Notes: a model not told the origin generated them from the sequence alone. Positions 8,849 to 18,215 are shown, counted from the first letter of the stretch. The stretch: 64,000 bases of DNA from M55B112 sp964539395 (GCA_964539395.1 CAZIIU010000015.1:1-64000), one strand, 5' to 3'. A program made the numbers and translations.

Positions 8849-10126
8849 TCAAAGTCCGACAATCGGTACATACACCTTCTCTATCATCTCGTTATACTCT
8901 GATCTGGCCACACTGTGCCCCGTAATTCCACCTCCGCTTCTGAACTGCAATCCCCCATTCGCGCTGTCCCACATCGTTCTCTCCCCCTCCACCTGTCCGC
9001 CAACAACCCTTCCGTTAACCCGCTCGATATACCGGATCATCACAGCACTGTCAACCCCCTCTCCGTCAAATATACCGAAAATTCCGGTAAAAAAGCCGCG
9101 CTTCTCCCCTTCCGCCGCAGCGATAATCTCCACTGTTTTCCGCTTCGGCGCACCACAGATCGACCCGGCAGGAAGCATGCGCAGCAGCATCATCCCAAGC
9201 CCCGACTGCCACTCGTCACCCAGATGTCCCCCGATCTCTGAACTCACCTGCAACAGACCCCCCCGGTGGGTCTGCACGCAGTCGATATACCTGAACCGGC
9301 TCACCCGAACATCGCTGGCAACCATCGACAAGTCGTTGCGGATCAGGTCCACGATAGTATTGTGCTCCCACAGCTCCTTTTCATTCCCGAGCAGTTGCTG
9401 CTCCGCCCCTGGCAGCGCCGCGTCGATCGTCCCCTTCATCGGATACGACCGTATCGAATTGCCGCGAATCGTCACAAACGTCTCCGGTGAAAATACCACA
9501 AACCGGTCACCAAAAAGCAACCTGTAGGGCGCCTGGCTCCCGTGAAAAATCTGCGACAACGACAGGTCGGTCAGCACCGGTGTCGGAAAGGTCAGGTTCA
9601 ATAAAAAGGAGTTCCCATACATAATATGTCTCTTCACCAGGCTGAACGCCTTTTCATACCGGGGAAACGCCATGGGAACGGCCTCAAACCTGAACCCCGA
9701 AAGCGCAGCACTCCGGAATTCCGTCGCGACCTTATCCTTCAATTCAGGCGGGACAGCTGATTGATCTTTTTTTAAGTGTTTGATCTGGTCCTCCGGCGAC
9801 GAATCAGGCATTTCCTCCTGTGAAGAAGTTGCCTGCCCGAAACGGTCTGCATCAGGAATTTCTTCCTGTGAAGAAGTTGCCTGCCCGAAACGGTCTGCAT
9901 CAGGCTGGTCCCTCCTTGATGCAGCAGCCCGGAAGCCGGGAAAGAGCTCAGCGCTCACACCGGGAACATTGGTCTTACCCCTGATATTATAGAATATATG
10001 GTGCGCAGCTGCCTCCCCCGGACGAAAAATAAAAAACTGTTCCAGCTCATAATCGATGATGAACAGAAAGGGAGTTCCCGCCTTCGCCCAGGCATTACAT
10101 GTATCGATAAACTGTGACTGATCCAT
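8849..10126 (-). CDS. pabB: Aminodeoxychorismate synthase component I (PabB)
   Basis: A 425-residue chorismate-binding enzyme of the anthranilate synthase I/PabB family; it converts chorismate plus ammonia to 4-amino-4-deoxychorismate. Conserved C-terminal blocks are present: RSYPMKGT, LIRNDLSMVA, LPAGSICGAPKRKTVEII, FFTGIFGIFDG and RSGGGITGHSVARSEYNE. The N-terminal part is short and carries an odd polar insertion at about residues 76-108 made of two 16-residue repeats (PDADRFGQATSSQEE), encoded by a 48-bp tandem duplication. The insertion sits before the catalytic domain, in the region linking to the small N-terminal domain, so activity need not be lost. The adjacent pabC supports the PabB rather than TrpE assignment. 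Confidence 0.9.
   Translation of the reverse strand: MDQSQFIDTCNAWAKAGTPFLFIIDYELEQFFIFRPGEAAAHHIFYNIRGKTNVPGVSAELFPGFRAAASRRDQPDADRFGQATSSQEEIPDADRFGQATSSQEEMPDSSPEDQIKHLKKDQSAVPPELKDKVATEFRSAALSGFRFEAVPMAFPRYEKAFSLVKRHIMYGNSFLLNLTFPTPVLTDLSLSQIFHGSQAPYRLLFGDRFVVFSPETFVTIRGNSIRSYPMKGTIDAALPGAEQQLLGNEKELWEHNTIVDLIRNDLSMVASDVRVSRFRYIDCVQTHRGGLLQVSSEIGGHLGDEWQSGLGMMLLRMLPAGSICGAPKRKTVEIIAAAEGEKRGFFTGIFGIFDGEGVDSAVMIRYIERVNGRVVGGQVEGERTMWDSANGGLQFRSGGGITGHSVARSEYNEMIEKVYVPIVGL
9805..9900. repeat. 48-bp in-frame tandem duplication inside pabB
   Basis: Two head-to-tail copies, 9805-9852 and 9853-9900, differ at only two positions (9809/9857 and 9815/9863), and a few bases of a third follow. Being 16 codons long, the unit keeps the pabB frame and adds a repeated PDADRFGQATSSQEE segment. 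The near identity implies a recent duplication. Confidence 0.95.
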
Positions 10127-10130
10127 GAAG

Positions 10131-10138
10131 CAAAGATA
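10131..10138 (-). promoter_or_regulatory. pabB -7 promoter element
   Basis: Minus-strand TATCTTTG is an exact match to TAnnTTTG. It ends only 4 nt before the pabB ATG at 10126, so the predicted transcript start falls at or next to the A of the ATG, implying a leaderless message or a wrongly chosen start. Confidence 0.6.
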
Positions 10139-10330
10139 GAAATTCCTGCTGCAGCTTCCCTAATATGTGGAACTCAGCTCTGAGATTTATAGTTTTTGGA
10201 AATAATGGGACAGGGCAACGGAAATATGGAGGGCATGAAAAGACGGGAAAGAGTAAAACCGAGCGATGAAGCCCTGAGATTTTAAGCTGTTGATGCAGAC
10301 AAACTGGAGAATTGGTATCCATATTTTCTG

Positions 10331-10338
10331 TAAGTTTG
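10331..10338 (+). promoter_or_regulatory. mfd -7 promoter element
   Basis: TAAGTTTG matches TAnnTTTG exactly and lies 12 nt before the mfd start, implying a 5' leader of a few nucleotides. A TTG at 10312-10314 could serve as a weak -33 element at shorter than usual spacing. Confidence 0.65.
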
Positions 10339-10350
10339 CAGCGTTAAAAA

Positions 10351-13300
10351 ATGATGTTTCAGAATCCATATACACACCACCCGTATACCGCCGAAATCGT
10401 GCAGGCACTGCAGGAGAAGGGGAACAATGTGTTTCACCTGAAGGGCCTTACCGGCTCTTCAAAAGCAGCGCTATTCCAGTCGGTAACCGCAGCTTTAAAG
10501 GGTAACCACCTGGTGCTTTTCCATGATAAGGAAGAGGCGGCCTATTTTTATACCGACCTCGTGAACCTCGAGGGATCGCCCGACCGGGTACTTTTCTTCC
10601 CATCATCCTACAAGCGCTCGGTGCAGTACCGGCAAACCGACGAGGCCAATATCATTACCCGTACCCAAACGTTGAAGCGTCTCAGCGAACAACGTGCCGC
10701 CAGCTTCATAATCTCATACGCCGATGCGATGCTTGAAAGGGTCATCACCCGTGCAGAACTTGGACGAAACACCCTGGAGATAAAAACAGGTGAAACCATC
10801 AGCATGGATTTCCTGAAGGAGGTGCTGGAGACATACCACTTCCAATTGGTCGACTTTGTCTATGAACCCGGACAGTATGCCATCAGGGGGGGAATCGCGG
10901 ATATCTTTTCCTACTCCTCAAGCCGGCCATGTCGCATCGACTTCTTCGGCGACGAGGTGGATACCATACGCTTTTTCGATATAGAGTCGCAGCGATCCGA
11001 GGAACAGATTAAAAAGGTGTTTGTTATTCCTAACATCCAATGGGAAAGGGAGTTGGGAGATAAACGGGTCTCATTTCCGGAATTCATCCCCTCCAACACC
11101 ACAGTATGGCTCGACGACCTGGAGCTTATCTCGCACCAGATGAAGGAGATTTACGACAAGGCAGATGCCGGCGGGAAAGCGAATCTCCCACTCCCGAAAG
11201 AGGAGCTGCTTACAAGCGGTACCATCATACGCGAACAATTGCAGGAATTCTGCCGTGTAGAGTTTACCCGTCCCGTACTCACACATGCCGCCGCCACCTG
11301 GCAGTTCAATACCGTTCCCCAACCGCCGTTCAACAAAGACTTCAGCCTGCTGGCGCAGGTGCTCACGAAGAACTGCGATGCTGGCATCAAAAACTTCATT
11401 CTCTCCGATAGTAACGGTCAGCTCGAAAGAATCCGTTCCATCTTCGACGAGATCAACCCCGGACTCCCTTACGAAGTGGGCAACCACACCCTCCACGAAG
11501 GGTTCACCGACCACGACCTCCGGGTGGCAGTCTACACCGACCATCAGGTTTTCGACCGGTATCATAAGTTCAGGCTGCACGACCGCTTCACCCGTAAAGA
11601 GGCGCTCTCGGTAAAGGAACTTTCCGGACTACATCCCGGCGACTACGTGGTACATGTCGATCACGGTATAGGAATGTTCGGTGGTCTCGAACGGATCGAA
11701 ATCAACGGAAAAAAGCAGGAGACGGTCCGGTTGGTTTACAAAGACAATGATGTGCTCTTCGTGAACATCCATTCCCTGCACAAGATCTCGAAATACAAGG
11801 GCAGGGAGGGACAGGTGCCCAGGGTGTACAAACTCGGTACGGGAGCCTGGCAGAAACTAAAGCAGAAAACCAAAAGCAAAATCAAGGATATCGCCGGTGA
11901 GCTGATCGCGCTCTACGCAAGGCGGCGTGAGCAGAAGGGATTCGCATTTACACCCGATACGTACCTGCAGAGAGAACTCGAGGCTTCGTTCATTTATGAG
12001 GATACACCCGACCAGTTGAAAGCTACCAACAACACCAAACGGGATATGGAGGCAGAGTTCCCAATGGATCGCCTGGTGTGCGGAGATGTGGGATTCGGAA
12101 AGACGGAGGTTGCTATCAGGGCCGCTTTCAAAGCAGCGACAGATGGCAAGCAGGTTGCAGTACTGGTACCTACCACCGTTCTGGCATTCCAGCATTACAA
12201 CACTTTTAGCAGCCGACTGAAAGAGTTTCCCTGCACGGTCGACTATCTCAGTCGGTTCAGGACAGCTGCAGAGCAGACCAGAATACGCAGGCAGCTGAAG
12301 GAGGGTTCTCTCGATATTATTATCGGAACCCACAAGCTGGTGAGTCAGAGCATTCAGTTCAACGACCTCGGACTACTGATCATCGATGAAGAGCAGAAGT
12401 TTGGTGTGGCAGTGAAAGAGAAACTGAAACAGACCAAACTGAACGTCGATACCCTCACCCTCACGGCAACCCCTATTCCCCGGACACTGCAGTTTTCGCT
12501 CATGGGGGCGCGCGACCTTTCGATCATAAATACCCCACCGCCGAACCGACACCCCATTATTACCGAGCTCCACCCGTTCAATGAGGAGCTGATTAAAGAG
12601 GCGATCGAATACGAGGTAAGCAGGGGCGGTCAGGTCTTCTTTATCCACAACAGGGTGCATAATATCGGGGAGGTGAAAGAGATGGTCGATAAGCTGGTTC
12701 CCGATGTACGTGCGGTTGTTGCACACGGACAGATGGAGGGAAAGCTCCTGGAAAAGGTAATGCTCGGCTTCATGGCAGGTGATTACGACGTGCTCATCGC
12801 TACCTCGATCATCGAATCAGGATTGGATATTCCCAATACCAACACAATAATTATCAACAATGCGCATCACTTCGGATTAAGCGACCTGCATCAACTCAGG
12901 GGACGGGTGGGCAGGTCGAACAAAAAGGCATTCTGCTACCTGTTTGCACCGCATGTGACCCTTCTCACACCCGAGGCCAGGCGCAGACTAAAGGCAATTG
13001 AGGAGCATGCCGGTCTGGGTAGCGGAATGAATATCGCTATGCAGGACCTTGACATCAGGGGTGCAGGGAACCTGCTTGGGGCTGAACAGAGCGGTTTTAT
13101 CGCCGATATCGGGTTTGAAACCTACCACAAGATCCTAAACGAAGCCGTACAGGAACTGAAAGATGGGGTCTTTGCCGACCTCTTTGAACAGGAGAAGGAG
13201 CTGGAGGTTACTGCAAACTTTGCTGCAGAATGCCACATCGACACCGATCTTGAACTGCTCCTGCCCGAATCGTATGTTTCAAACATATCCGAACGGATGC

Positions 13301-13692
13301 ACCTCTATCGTGAGCTTGATAACACTTCCACCGCTGCTGAACTGGAAAACTTCCGGGCAATGCTGGAGGATCGTTTCGGTCCATTGCCAACCCAGGCAGA
13401 AGAGTTATTAAAAGCAGTTCTGTTGCGTCGACTGTCTATGCAGGCAGGTGTTGAAAAGATTATCTTGAAAAATCAGACGCTGATTGCGTACTTTGTAAGT
13501 AATCCGGATTCGCAGTTCTACCGGTCGGAATCGTTCAACAGGATCATTGCAAATATTCAACGAAATCCGAAATTATTCCGGATGAGGCAGGAGAAGGAGC
13601 GGCTCAGCCTGAGGGTGAATAACATCAGCAGCATTGAAAGAGCCATCGGTATACTGGAACAGTTGAACGCCGGTGAAGTGCAGGGAAAATGA
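10351..13692 (+). CDS. mfd: Transcription-repair coupling factor Mfd
   Basis: A 1113-residue SF2 translocase, the normal size for Mfd. It pushes stalled RNA polymerase off damaged DNA and recruits UvrA. In order: a UvrB-like N-terminal module (RGGIADIFSYSSSRPCRIDFFGDEVDTIRFFD), the RNA polymerase-interacting/CarD-like domain near residues 425-500 (LHPGDYVVHVDHGIGMFGGL), then the RecG-like motor with Walker A GDVGFGKTEVA near residue 580, DEEQ near 680, TATPIPRTLQ and IESGLDIPNTNT, with QLRGRVGRS as motif VI, and the C-terminal TRCF domain. ATG codons at 10351 and 10354 are equivalent. The 3' end is the source of a 47-bp tandem repeat running past the stop. Confidence 0.98.
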   Translation: MMFQNPYTHHPYTAEIVQALQEKGNNVFHLKGLTGSSKAALFQSVTAALKGNHLVLFHDKEEAAYFYTDLVNLEGSPDRVLFFPSSYKRSVQYRQTDEANIITRTQTLKRLSEQRAASFIISYADAMLERVITRAELGRNTLEIKTGETISMDFLKEVLETYHFQLVDFVYEPGQYAIRGGIADIFSYSSSRPCRIDFFGDEVDTIRFFDIESQRSEEQIKKVFVIPNIQWERELGDKRVSFPEFIPSNTTVWLDDLELISHQMKEIYDKADAGGKANLPLPKEELLTSGTIIREQLQEFCRVEFTRPVLTHAAATWQFNTVPQPPFNKDFSLLAQVLTKNCDAGIKNFILSDSNGQLERIRSIFDEINPGLPYEVGNHTLHEGFTDHDLRVAVYTDHQVFDRYHKFRLHDRFTRKEALSVKELSGLHPGDYVVHVDHGIGMFGGLERIEINGKKQETVRLVYKDNDVLFVNIHSLHKISKYKGREGQVPRVYKLGTGAWQKLKQKTKSKIKDIAGELIALYARRREQKGFAFTPDTYLQRELEASFIYEDTPDQLKATNNTKRDMEAEFPMDRLVCGDVGFGKTEVAIRAAFKAATDGKQVAVLVPTTVLAFQHYNTFSSRLKEFPCTVDYLSRFRTAAEQTRIRRQLKEGSLDIIIGTHKLVSQSIQFNDLGLLIIDEEQKFGVAVKEKLKQTKLNVDTLTLTATPIPRTLQFSLMGARDLSIINTPPPNRHPIITELHPFNEELIKEAIEYEVSRGGQVFFIHNRVHNIGEVKEMVDKLVPDVRAVVAHGQMEGKLLEKVMLGFMAGDYDVLIATSIIESGLDIPNTNTIIINNAHHFGLSDLHQLRGRVGRSNKKAFCYLFAPHVTLLTPEARRRLKAIEEHAGLGSGMNIAMQDLDIRGAGNLLGAEQSGFIADIGFETYHKILNEAVQELKDGVFADLFEQEKELEVTANFAAECHIDTDLELLLPESYVSNISERMHLYRELDNTSTAAELENFRAMLEDRFGPLPTQAEELLKAVLLRRLSMQAGVEKIILKNQTLIAYFVSNPDSQFYRSESFNRIIANIQRNPKLFRMRQEKERLSLRVNNISSIERAIGILEQLNAGEVQGK

Positions 13693-13811
13693 AGAAAAGA
13701 AAGGAGAAGGCAGAAACCGAAGCAGTGCAGGGAAAATGAAGATATGATAGGAGAAGGCAGAAACCGAAGCAGTGCAGGGAAGATGAAGATAAGAAAGGAG
13801 AAGACAGAAAC
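13678..13811. repeat. 47-bp tandem repeat overlapping the mfd 3' end
   Basis: About 2.9 copies start at 13678, 13725 and 13772, each opening GTGCAGGGAA and containing GGAGAAGGCAGAAACC or a close variant. Copy 1 begins inside mfd and includes its stop. Because 47 is not a multiple of 3, the copies are in different frames relative to mfd. Copies 1 and 3 each carry an ATGAAG that opens a tiny Lys-rich frame (13689 onward and 13783-13911, 42 codons). These are probably not genes. The rest of the gap to 13988 is purine-rich with nothing recognised. Confidence 0.9.
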
Positions 13812-13988
13812 CACCGAAGAGATGACCCGTCATGAATCTGTAAAAAAAAAGAAGCTACAATACCAGGTTAAGGGAAAACGAAATCCGGAAAGATCCGGAA
13901 AAAGAAGCTAAAGGAGTTCGAAAAATGGTGAATATCACAGAGACAATAAAAATGAGACGAATATCAGTTACGATAAAAACTATCGGGA

Positions 13989-14735
13989 ATGAACCTGGTA
14001 ATTGACCTGGGTAACACCTGCAGTAAGATCGCGGTATGCGAAGGCACGGAGATCATCGAAAGTGTGATCACTGAGAAGGTCACCAACAAGGAGATCGGTT
14101 ATTTTATTTCGGGTTATAAAGGACTGAAGGGAGCCATTATCTCCAGCGTTGTCAACCACTCCCGTGAATTGATCGACTACCTTGATTCCTCCTTCGATAC
14201 ATTTCTGGAGCTGACTGGTGCCACACCTTTACCGCTCGTAAACCTTTATAAGACTCCCGAGACCCTGGGGTATGACCGGATCGCGGCAGTAACCGGTGCA
14301 CATACTATATTTCCAGGAAAGAACGTTTTGGTAATAGATGCGGGAACAGCAATTACATTTGATATGGTAACGGCACCTGGTGAATATATCGGGGGAAACA
14401 TTTCTCCGGGATTGCATATGCGGTTTAAGGCATTGCATAAGTTCACAAGCCGGTTACCCCACCTTTCTCCGGAGGAGGAGTCTTTAAAACTGCTCGGAAA
14501 AACTACCGATCAGGCAATCGTTTCCGGTGTGGTCAATGGTCTTGTCTATGAAATAATGGGCTATATCTCTGCTATTTCCAGGAAGTATAAGAACCTCCGT
14601 GTCATATTGACCGGTGGAGATGCAAATTCTTTTGATAAAAGGTTAAAAAATAGCATCTTTGTGGTCTCGCATCTGAACCTCATAGGATTAAACAGAATTT
14701 TAGACTACAATGCGCATAATGAAAAAGAGAATTAG
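13989..14735 (+). CDS. coaX: Type III pantothenate kinase
   Basis: A 248-residue ASKHA-fold kinase for the first step of coenzyme A synthesis. The phosphate-binding motif DLGNTCSKIA is at residues 6-15, and DAGTAITFDMV is the conserved second phosphate/adenosine block. GGNISPGLHMRFKALHKFTSRLP is the typical pantothenate-site segment, and VILTGGDA is the adenosine motif. The length is normal for the family. The 3' end overlaps the start of the outer-membrane protein gene by 17 nt, so translation is probably coupled. It begins a long plus-strand run ending with ppiD, an order common in Bacteroidota. Confidence 0.96.
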   Translation: MNLVIDLGNTCSKIAVCEGTEIIESVITEKVTNKEIGYFISGYKGLKGAIISSVVNHSRELIDYLDSSFDTFLELTGATPLPLVNLYKTPETLGYDRIAAVTGAHTIFPGKNVLVIDAGTAITFDMVTAPGEYIGGNISPGLHMRFKALHKFTSRLPHLSPEEESLKLLGKTTDQAIVSGVVNGLVYEIMGYISAISRKYKNLRVILTGGDANSFDKRLKNSIFVVSHLNLIGLNRILDYNAHNEKEN

Positions 14736-16020
14736 CACGCTGACAGCGCTACTTGCCATTCTTGTCATCCCCGCTATTTCACAGGTCAACACCTACTCTC
14801 CCTATACCCGGTTCGGATTAGGCGATTTATCACTGGAGGGCTTCGGTCAGAATACAGCCTTGGGCGGCACCGGAATTGCCATGCGAGATGAAAACAAGCT
14901 CAACTATCTCAATCCGGCTGCATATACAGCACGTGACAGCATGTCGGTGTTGCTCGATTTTGGCATGACCGGATACCGGAACATGTACAGGACCAAAAAT
15001 TTGACCAATCAATGGTACAATGCCAATTTCAATCATATCGCCCTCTCACTTCCCATTGGGAAGTATTTTGGATTGGGAACCGGAGTCGTACCCTTTAGTT
15101 CAGTGGGCTATAATACAAAAGTTGAATATAACGACCTTGGAACAGGTGATGCCATCGATTATTACTTTAAGGGCAATGGCGGTATCCTGAAATATTTCCT
15201 GGGAGTCTCAGGTACAGTTTTTAACAGAATCTCCGTAGGTGTAAACATGAACTACCTGTTAGGCGACATCAAACGGGAACGGCAGATCACCTTCCCAAAA
15301 AACAGGGGCTTTGCGGAGACCACTTCAATGGAGGAATTTGGGATCAGTAACACCTATTTCGGATTCGGACTACAGTACAAAGAGGTTTTTGGAAATAAAT
15401 TTTTCTTTTCCATTGGAGCCACTTACGATCTGGAGGCCCGTCTCAATTCGGCGTTCAATGTCTCAGTAACAAATACTTTCCCTGGAATTTCACGCCTGAA
15501 TCAGGATTCGGTGCTTGTAACCCAAAGTGTGGATATTGTCAGCGACCAGTCGGACCAGACTATTATTTTACCAGTTAAGATCGGGGCTGGTGTAGCCCTG
15601 GGAATCCCGGGAAAACTGACCGTAACAGGAGATTATTATCAGCAGGACTGGACGGAGGTTGATAACAGTGCACTCGCAGTGGAGGGTTTTGACTTCGCTG
15701 CCGCAAGATCACTCCGGGCAGGAGTTGAATACACCCCCGATTTTAATGCGTTCAGGGGATACTATAACCTGATGAGTTACAGGGTTGGAGGTTATATGAC
15801 TGAATCATATATGAAAATAGGCGATTACCAGATGAAAGACTATGGCATAACTTTTGGGGTAGGTTTTCCACTGGGTAGAACAAAATCGTCATTAAACATA
15901 GCTTTTACCTATGGATCGAGAGGTACGTTGGAAAACAATTTGATTAAGGAGAGTTATGGTATTTTAACATTTAATGTAACTTTACACGATCTTTGGTTCT
16001 ATAAAAGGAAATTTGATTAA
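14719..16020 (+). CDS. Outer-membrane beta-barrel protein (porin/FadL-like, unknown cargo)
   Basis: A 433-residue protein with signal peptide MKKRISTLTALLAILVIPAISQ; an ATG at 14710 would add three residues. After cleavage it opens with NTYSPYTRFGLGDLSLEGFGQNTALGGTGIA, a motif typical of Bacteroidota outer-membrane proteins of the OmpP1/FadL-like type. Alternating aromatic beta-strand segments follow, and it ends in a strand with aromatic residues (NVTLHDLWFYKRKFD). It sits between coaX and a TPR protein in the envelope run that includes lptC and ppiD. A role in the outer membrane is likely; the transported compound is unknown. Confidence 0.8.
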   Translation: MKKRISTLTALLAILVIPAISQVNTYSPYTRFGLGDLSLEGFGQNTALGGTGIAMRDENKLNYLNPAAYTARDSMSVLLDFGMTGYRNMYRTKNLTNQWYNANFNHIALSLPIGKYFGLGTGVVPFSSVGYNTKVEYNDLGTGDAIDYYFKGNGGILKYFLGVSGTVFNRISVGVNMNYLLGDIKRERQITFPKNRGFAETTSMEEFGISNTYFGFGLQYKEVFGNKFFFSIGATYDLEARLNSAFNVSVTNTFPGISRLNQDSVLVTQSVDIVSDQSDQTIILPVKIGAGVALGIPGKLTVTGDYYQQDWTEVDNSALAVEGFDFAAARSLRAGVEYTPDFNAFRGYYNLMSYRVGGYMTESYMKIGDYQMKDYGITFGVGFPLGRTKSSLNIAFTYGSRGTLENNLIKESYGILTFNVTLHDLWFYKRKFD

Positions 16021-16045
16021 CACCTGTATTGGAAAATTTTGAACA

Positions 16046-17389
16046 ATGAAAACTTCAGCGCTAAGAACGATAACAACAGCAGCATTATCCCTCATGATGC
16101 TGGTTCCGGCCATTTCACAAACCGGAGCTTCTGAGGGGTCAAAATACGGGCAGGGGCAGGACAGCATCAATTGCCTGATGAACCTCTCTCTTTACAGGGA
16201 GTTTTATAAACACAACAATTATAAGGATGCAATTAAATCCTGGAGAAAAGTGTTTGATGAATGTCCGGCTTCAAGTCTGAATATGTATATCGATGGAGTA
16301 CAGATGTATAAAAAATTTATCTCTGGAGAAAAAAATCCGGATGTTACCGAGTCTTATATAGATACCATCATGCTTATCTATGACCGGAGGATGGAGTATT
16401 TCGACGACGAGGCCAATGTAATCGGGAGAAAAGCAACCGACCTGTTACGATACAGAAAAGATAACCTGGAATCGATTGAAGAGGCATATGGCTACCTGGC
16501 TAAAAGTATTGAACTTGATCCTGAAGAAGCAAGAGATGCTATCCTCATTCTGTTTATGAACACCAGTGTTTCGCTCTACAAAACAGAGAAAATATCCCAG
16601 GACCAGACGATCAGTGATTACTTTACTGCCAGTAAGGTTATTGACAGCAAACTTGAAGAAAATCCGAACGACAGACGCTTTCAGCGGGCAAAATCAACTG
16701 TCGACGACTTTATGCTGGGTGAGGGTATTTTAACCTGCGAAGCACTCAACCAATACTATGGACCAAGGTTCGAACAGAATAAAAACGATGAAGCTTTTTT
16801 GTCCAAAATGCTCGATTTTTATTACAACAGCGGATGCGACAGGGCAGACTTGTATACCATGGCGTCTGAACAGCTTTACAAGATCCAGCCCGACCATGAA
16901 TCGGCTTACAAGCTGGCCCGGTTGTTCGTCACTAAAGAGACTTACGATAAGGCTACCCAATATTACCTCGAAGCGGTCAGTGGTGAAGGCAATAATGAAG
17001 AAAATGCCCGGTATTATTACGAACTTGCACAGGTAACCAGGCTGCAGGGAAGTGTTTGTCAGGCCATCGATTATGCCCGCAAAGCAGTGAAGAACGATCC
17101 CGGTATGGGAGAAGCATATATTCTTCTCGGCGACGCTTACATTGAGAGCCGCAACAACCTGGGAGACGATTTTGAAAAAAGTACAGCCTTCTGGGCAGCC
17201 GCCGATAAGTACATCCATGCAAAAAATGCGGATCCGCTGGTAGCTGAACAGGCTGAAAAAAGGTTAAGTGATTATTCATCAATGTTCCCCAATAGTGAAG
17301 AGTGCTTCTTTAGAACGCTGAACGACGGTGATTCCTACTATGTAAATGGTTGCATCAACGAATACACCACTGTACGCTCAAGAAAATAG
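16046..17389 (+). CDS. Secreted tetratricopeptide-repeat protein
   Basis: A 447-residue protein with a signal peptide ending near AISQ (residue 25). Helical repeats follow from about residue 45: YKDAIKSWRKVFDECP, AYGYLAKSIELDPEEA, AYKLARLFVTKETYDKATQYYLEA and AIDYARKAVKNDPGMGEAYILLGDAY, which are clear TPR units. A C-terminal Cys pair (SEECFFRTLNDGDSYYVNGC) may form a disulfide. It follows the outer-membrane barrel gene by 25 bp, suggesting a periplasmic scaffold or assembly partner. Its exact role is unknown. Confidence 0.85.
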   Translation: MKTSALRTITTAALSLMMLVPAISQTGASEGSKYGQGQDSINCLMNLSLYREFYKHNNYKDAIKSWRKVFDECPASSLNMYIDGVQMYKKFISGEKNPDVTESYIDTIMLIYDRRMEYFDDEANVIGRKATDLLRYRKDNLESIEEAYGYLAKSIELDPEEARDAILILFMNTSVSLYKTEKISQDQTISDYFTASKVIDSKLEENPNDRRFQRAKSTVDDFMLGEGILTCEALNQYYGPRFEQNKNDEAFLSKMLDFYYNSGCDRADLYTMASEQLYKIQPDHESAYKLARLFVTKETYDKATQYYLEAVSGEGNNEENARYYYELAQVTRLQGSVCQAIDYARKAVKNDPGMGEAYILLGDAYIESRNNLGDDFEKSTAFWAAADKYIHAKNADPLVAEQAEKRLSDYSSMFPNSEECFFRTLNDGDSYYVNGCINEYTTVRSRK

Positions 17390-17474
17390 AGGGATTATTT
17401 TAGGTTGTTTGCAGGGTTTAGGAACCCGGCAGACATAATAAATCATAAACTATTCAGGTAGTTTTTATAGTGTC

Positions 17475-18038
17475 ATGTACCGGTTATATAAAGCTTTACC
17501 CATAATTCTTGCTGTCGGGTTCTTTACAGCCTGTGAAAACGATATCGAAAAAATCAACTTACTCAATACCTCGGCAGAGTACCCTGATATCACCGGTGAG
17601 GATATAGAGGTTGTTTACAGCGACTCAGCACGGGTGAAACTGCAACTGTTTGCCAAATCATTAAAACAGTTTAACAACGCAGAAAAACCCTACACCGAGT
17701 TTCCCGGCGGCTTGAAAGTGTATATTTACGATGACAGTCTTGAGATCGAGTCGGTAATTCAGGCCAATTATGCAATCTATTTCATCGAAGAAAAGCTCTG
17801 GCATGCAACCGGAAACATTGTGGCGGAGAACTTTAAATCGGGGGAACGACTCGATACGGAAGAGCTTTTCTGGGATGAAGAGAAGGAGGAAATATATTCC
17901 AACTCTTACACCCGAATCGTCAATGAAGATGGAACATTTTATGGTCAGAACGGTTTTAAATCAAACCAGTCGCTAACAGATTACACACTAATCGGGTCAA
18001 GGGGCGTAGTTAATGTGAAAGAAGATGAAAATGAATAG
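17475..18038 (+). CDS. lptC: LPS export ABC transporter periplasmic protein LptC
   Basis: A 187-residue lipoprotein-like protein: the hydrophobic N-terminus ends in FFTAC at residue 20, a lipobox-like site. The body has the LptC/OstA-type beta-jellyroll pattern: SDSARVKLQLFAKSL, EFPGGLKVYIYDDSLEIESVIQANYAIYFIEEKLWHATGNIVAENFKSGERLDTEELFWDEEKEEI is the standard Bacteroidota version, here described in pieces by GGLKVYIYDD, ATGNIVAEN and LDTEELFWDE. By family knowledge it bridges LptB2FG and LptA in lipopolysaccharide transport. It overlaps the next small gene by 14 nt. Confidence 0.88.
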   Translation: MYRLYKALPIILAVGFFTACENDIEKINLLNTSAEYPDITGEDIEVVYSDSARVKLQLFAKSLKQFNNAEKPYTEFPGGLKVYIYDDSLEIESVIQANYAIYFIEEKLWHATGNIVAENFKSGERLDTEELFWDEEKEEIYSNSYTRIVNEDGTFYGQNGFKSNQSLTDYTLIGSRGVVNVKEDENE

Positions 18039-18213
18039 TGCCGGTACAATATTTGAGATCATTTGGTTTGTAATGGGCGGACTGATGCTTTTTATCGGGA
18101 TCGATATCACGATCGACACTGGCATTGGTGACAGCTGGTACTACCTTCTGTTTGCCATGCTGGCATTTCTGATGTATTATCGCCGGAGAAGAATTCGTAT
18201 CTCAAACAAATAA
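18025..18213 (+). CDS. Small two-helix membrane protein (unknown)
   Basis: A 62-residue protein with two transmembrane helices (about residues 8-26 and 37-52) separated by DTGIGDSW and ending in a basic tail YRRRRIRISNK, so both termini are probably cytoplasmic. It overlaps lptC by 14 nt and stops 2 bp before the CNNM gene, which makes it a real, translationally coupled gene. Start may also be Met at 18031. Function unknown; the location suggests an envelope-linked role. Confidence 0.75.
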   Translation: MKMNSAGTIFEIIWFVMGGLMLFIGIDITIDTGIGDSWYYLLFAMLAFLMYYRRRRIRISNK

Positions 18214-18215
18214 GT

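Noticed and set aside
13557..13833. Minus-strand 85-86 residue frames with repeated FPALLRFLPSP motifs
   Set aside because: They are translations of the 47-bp tandem repeat opposite mfd and have no start signals or family features.
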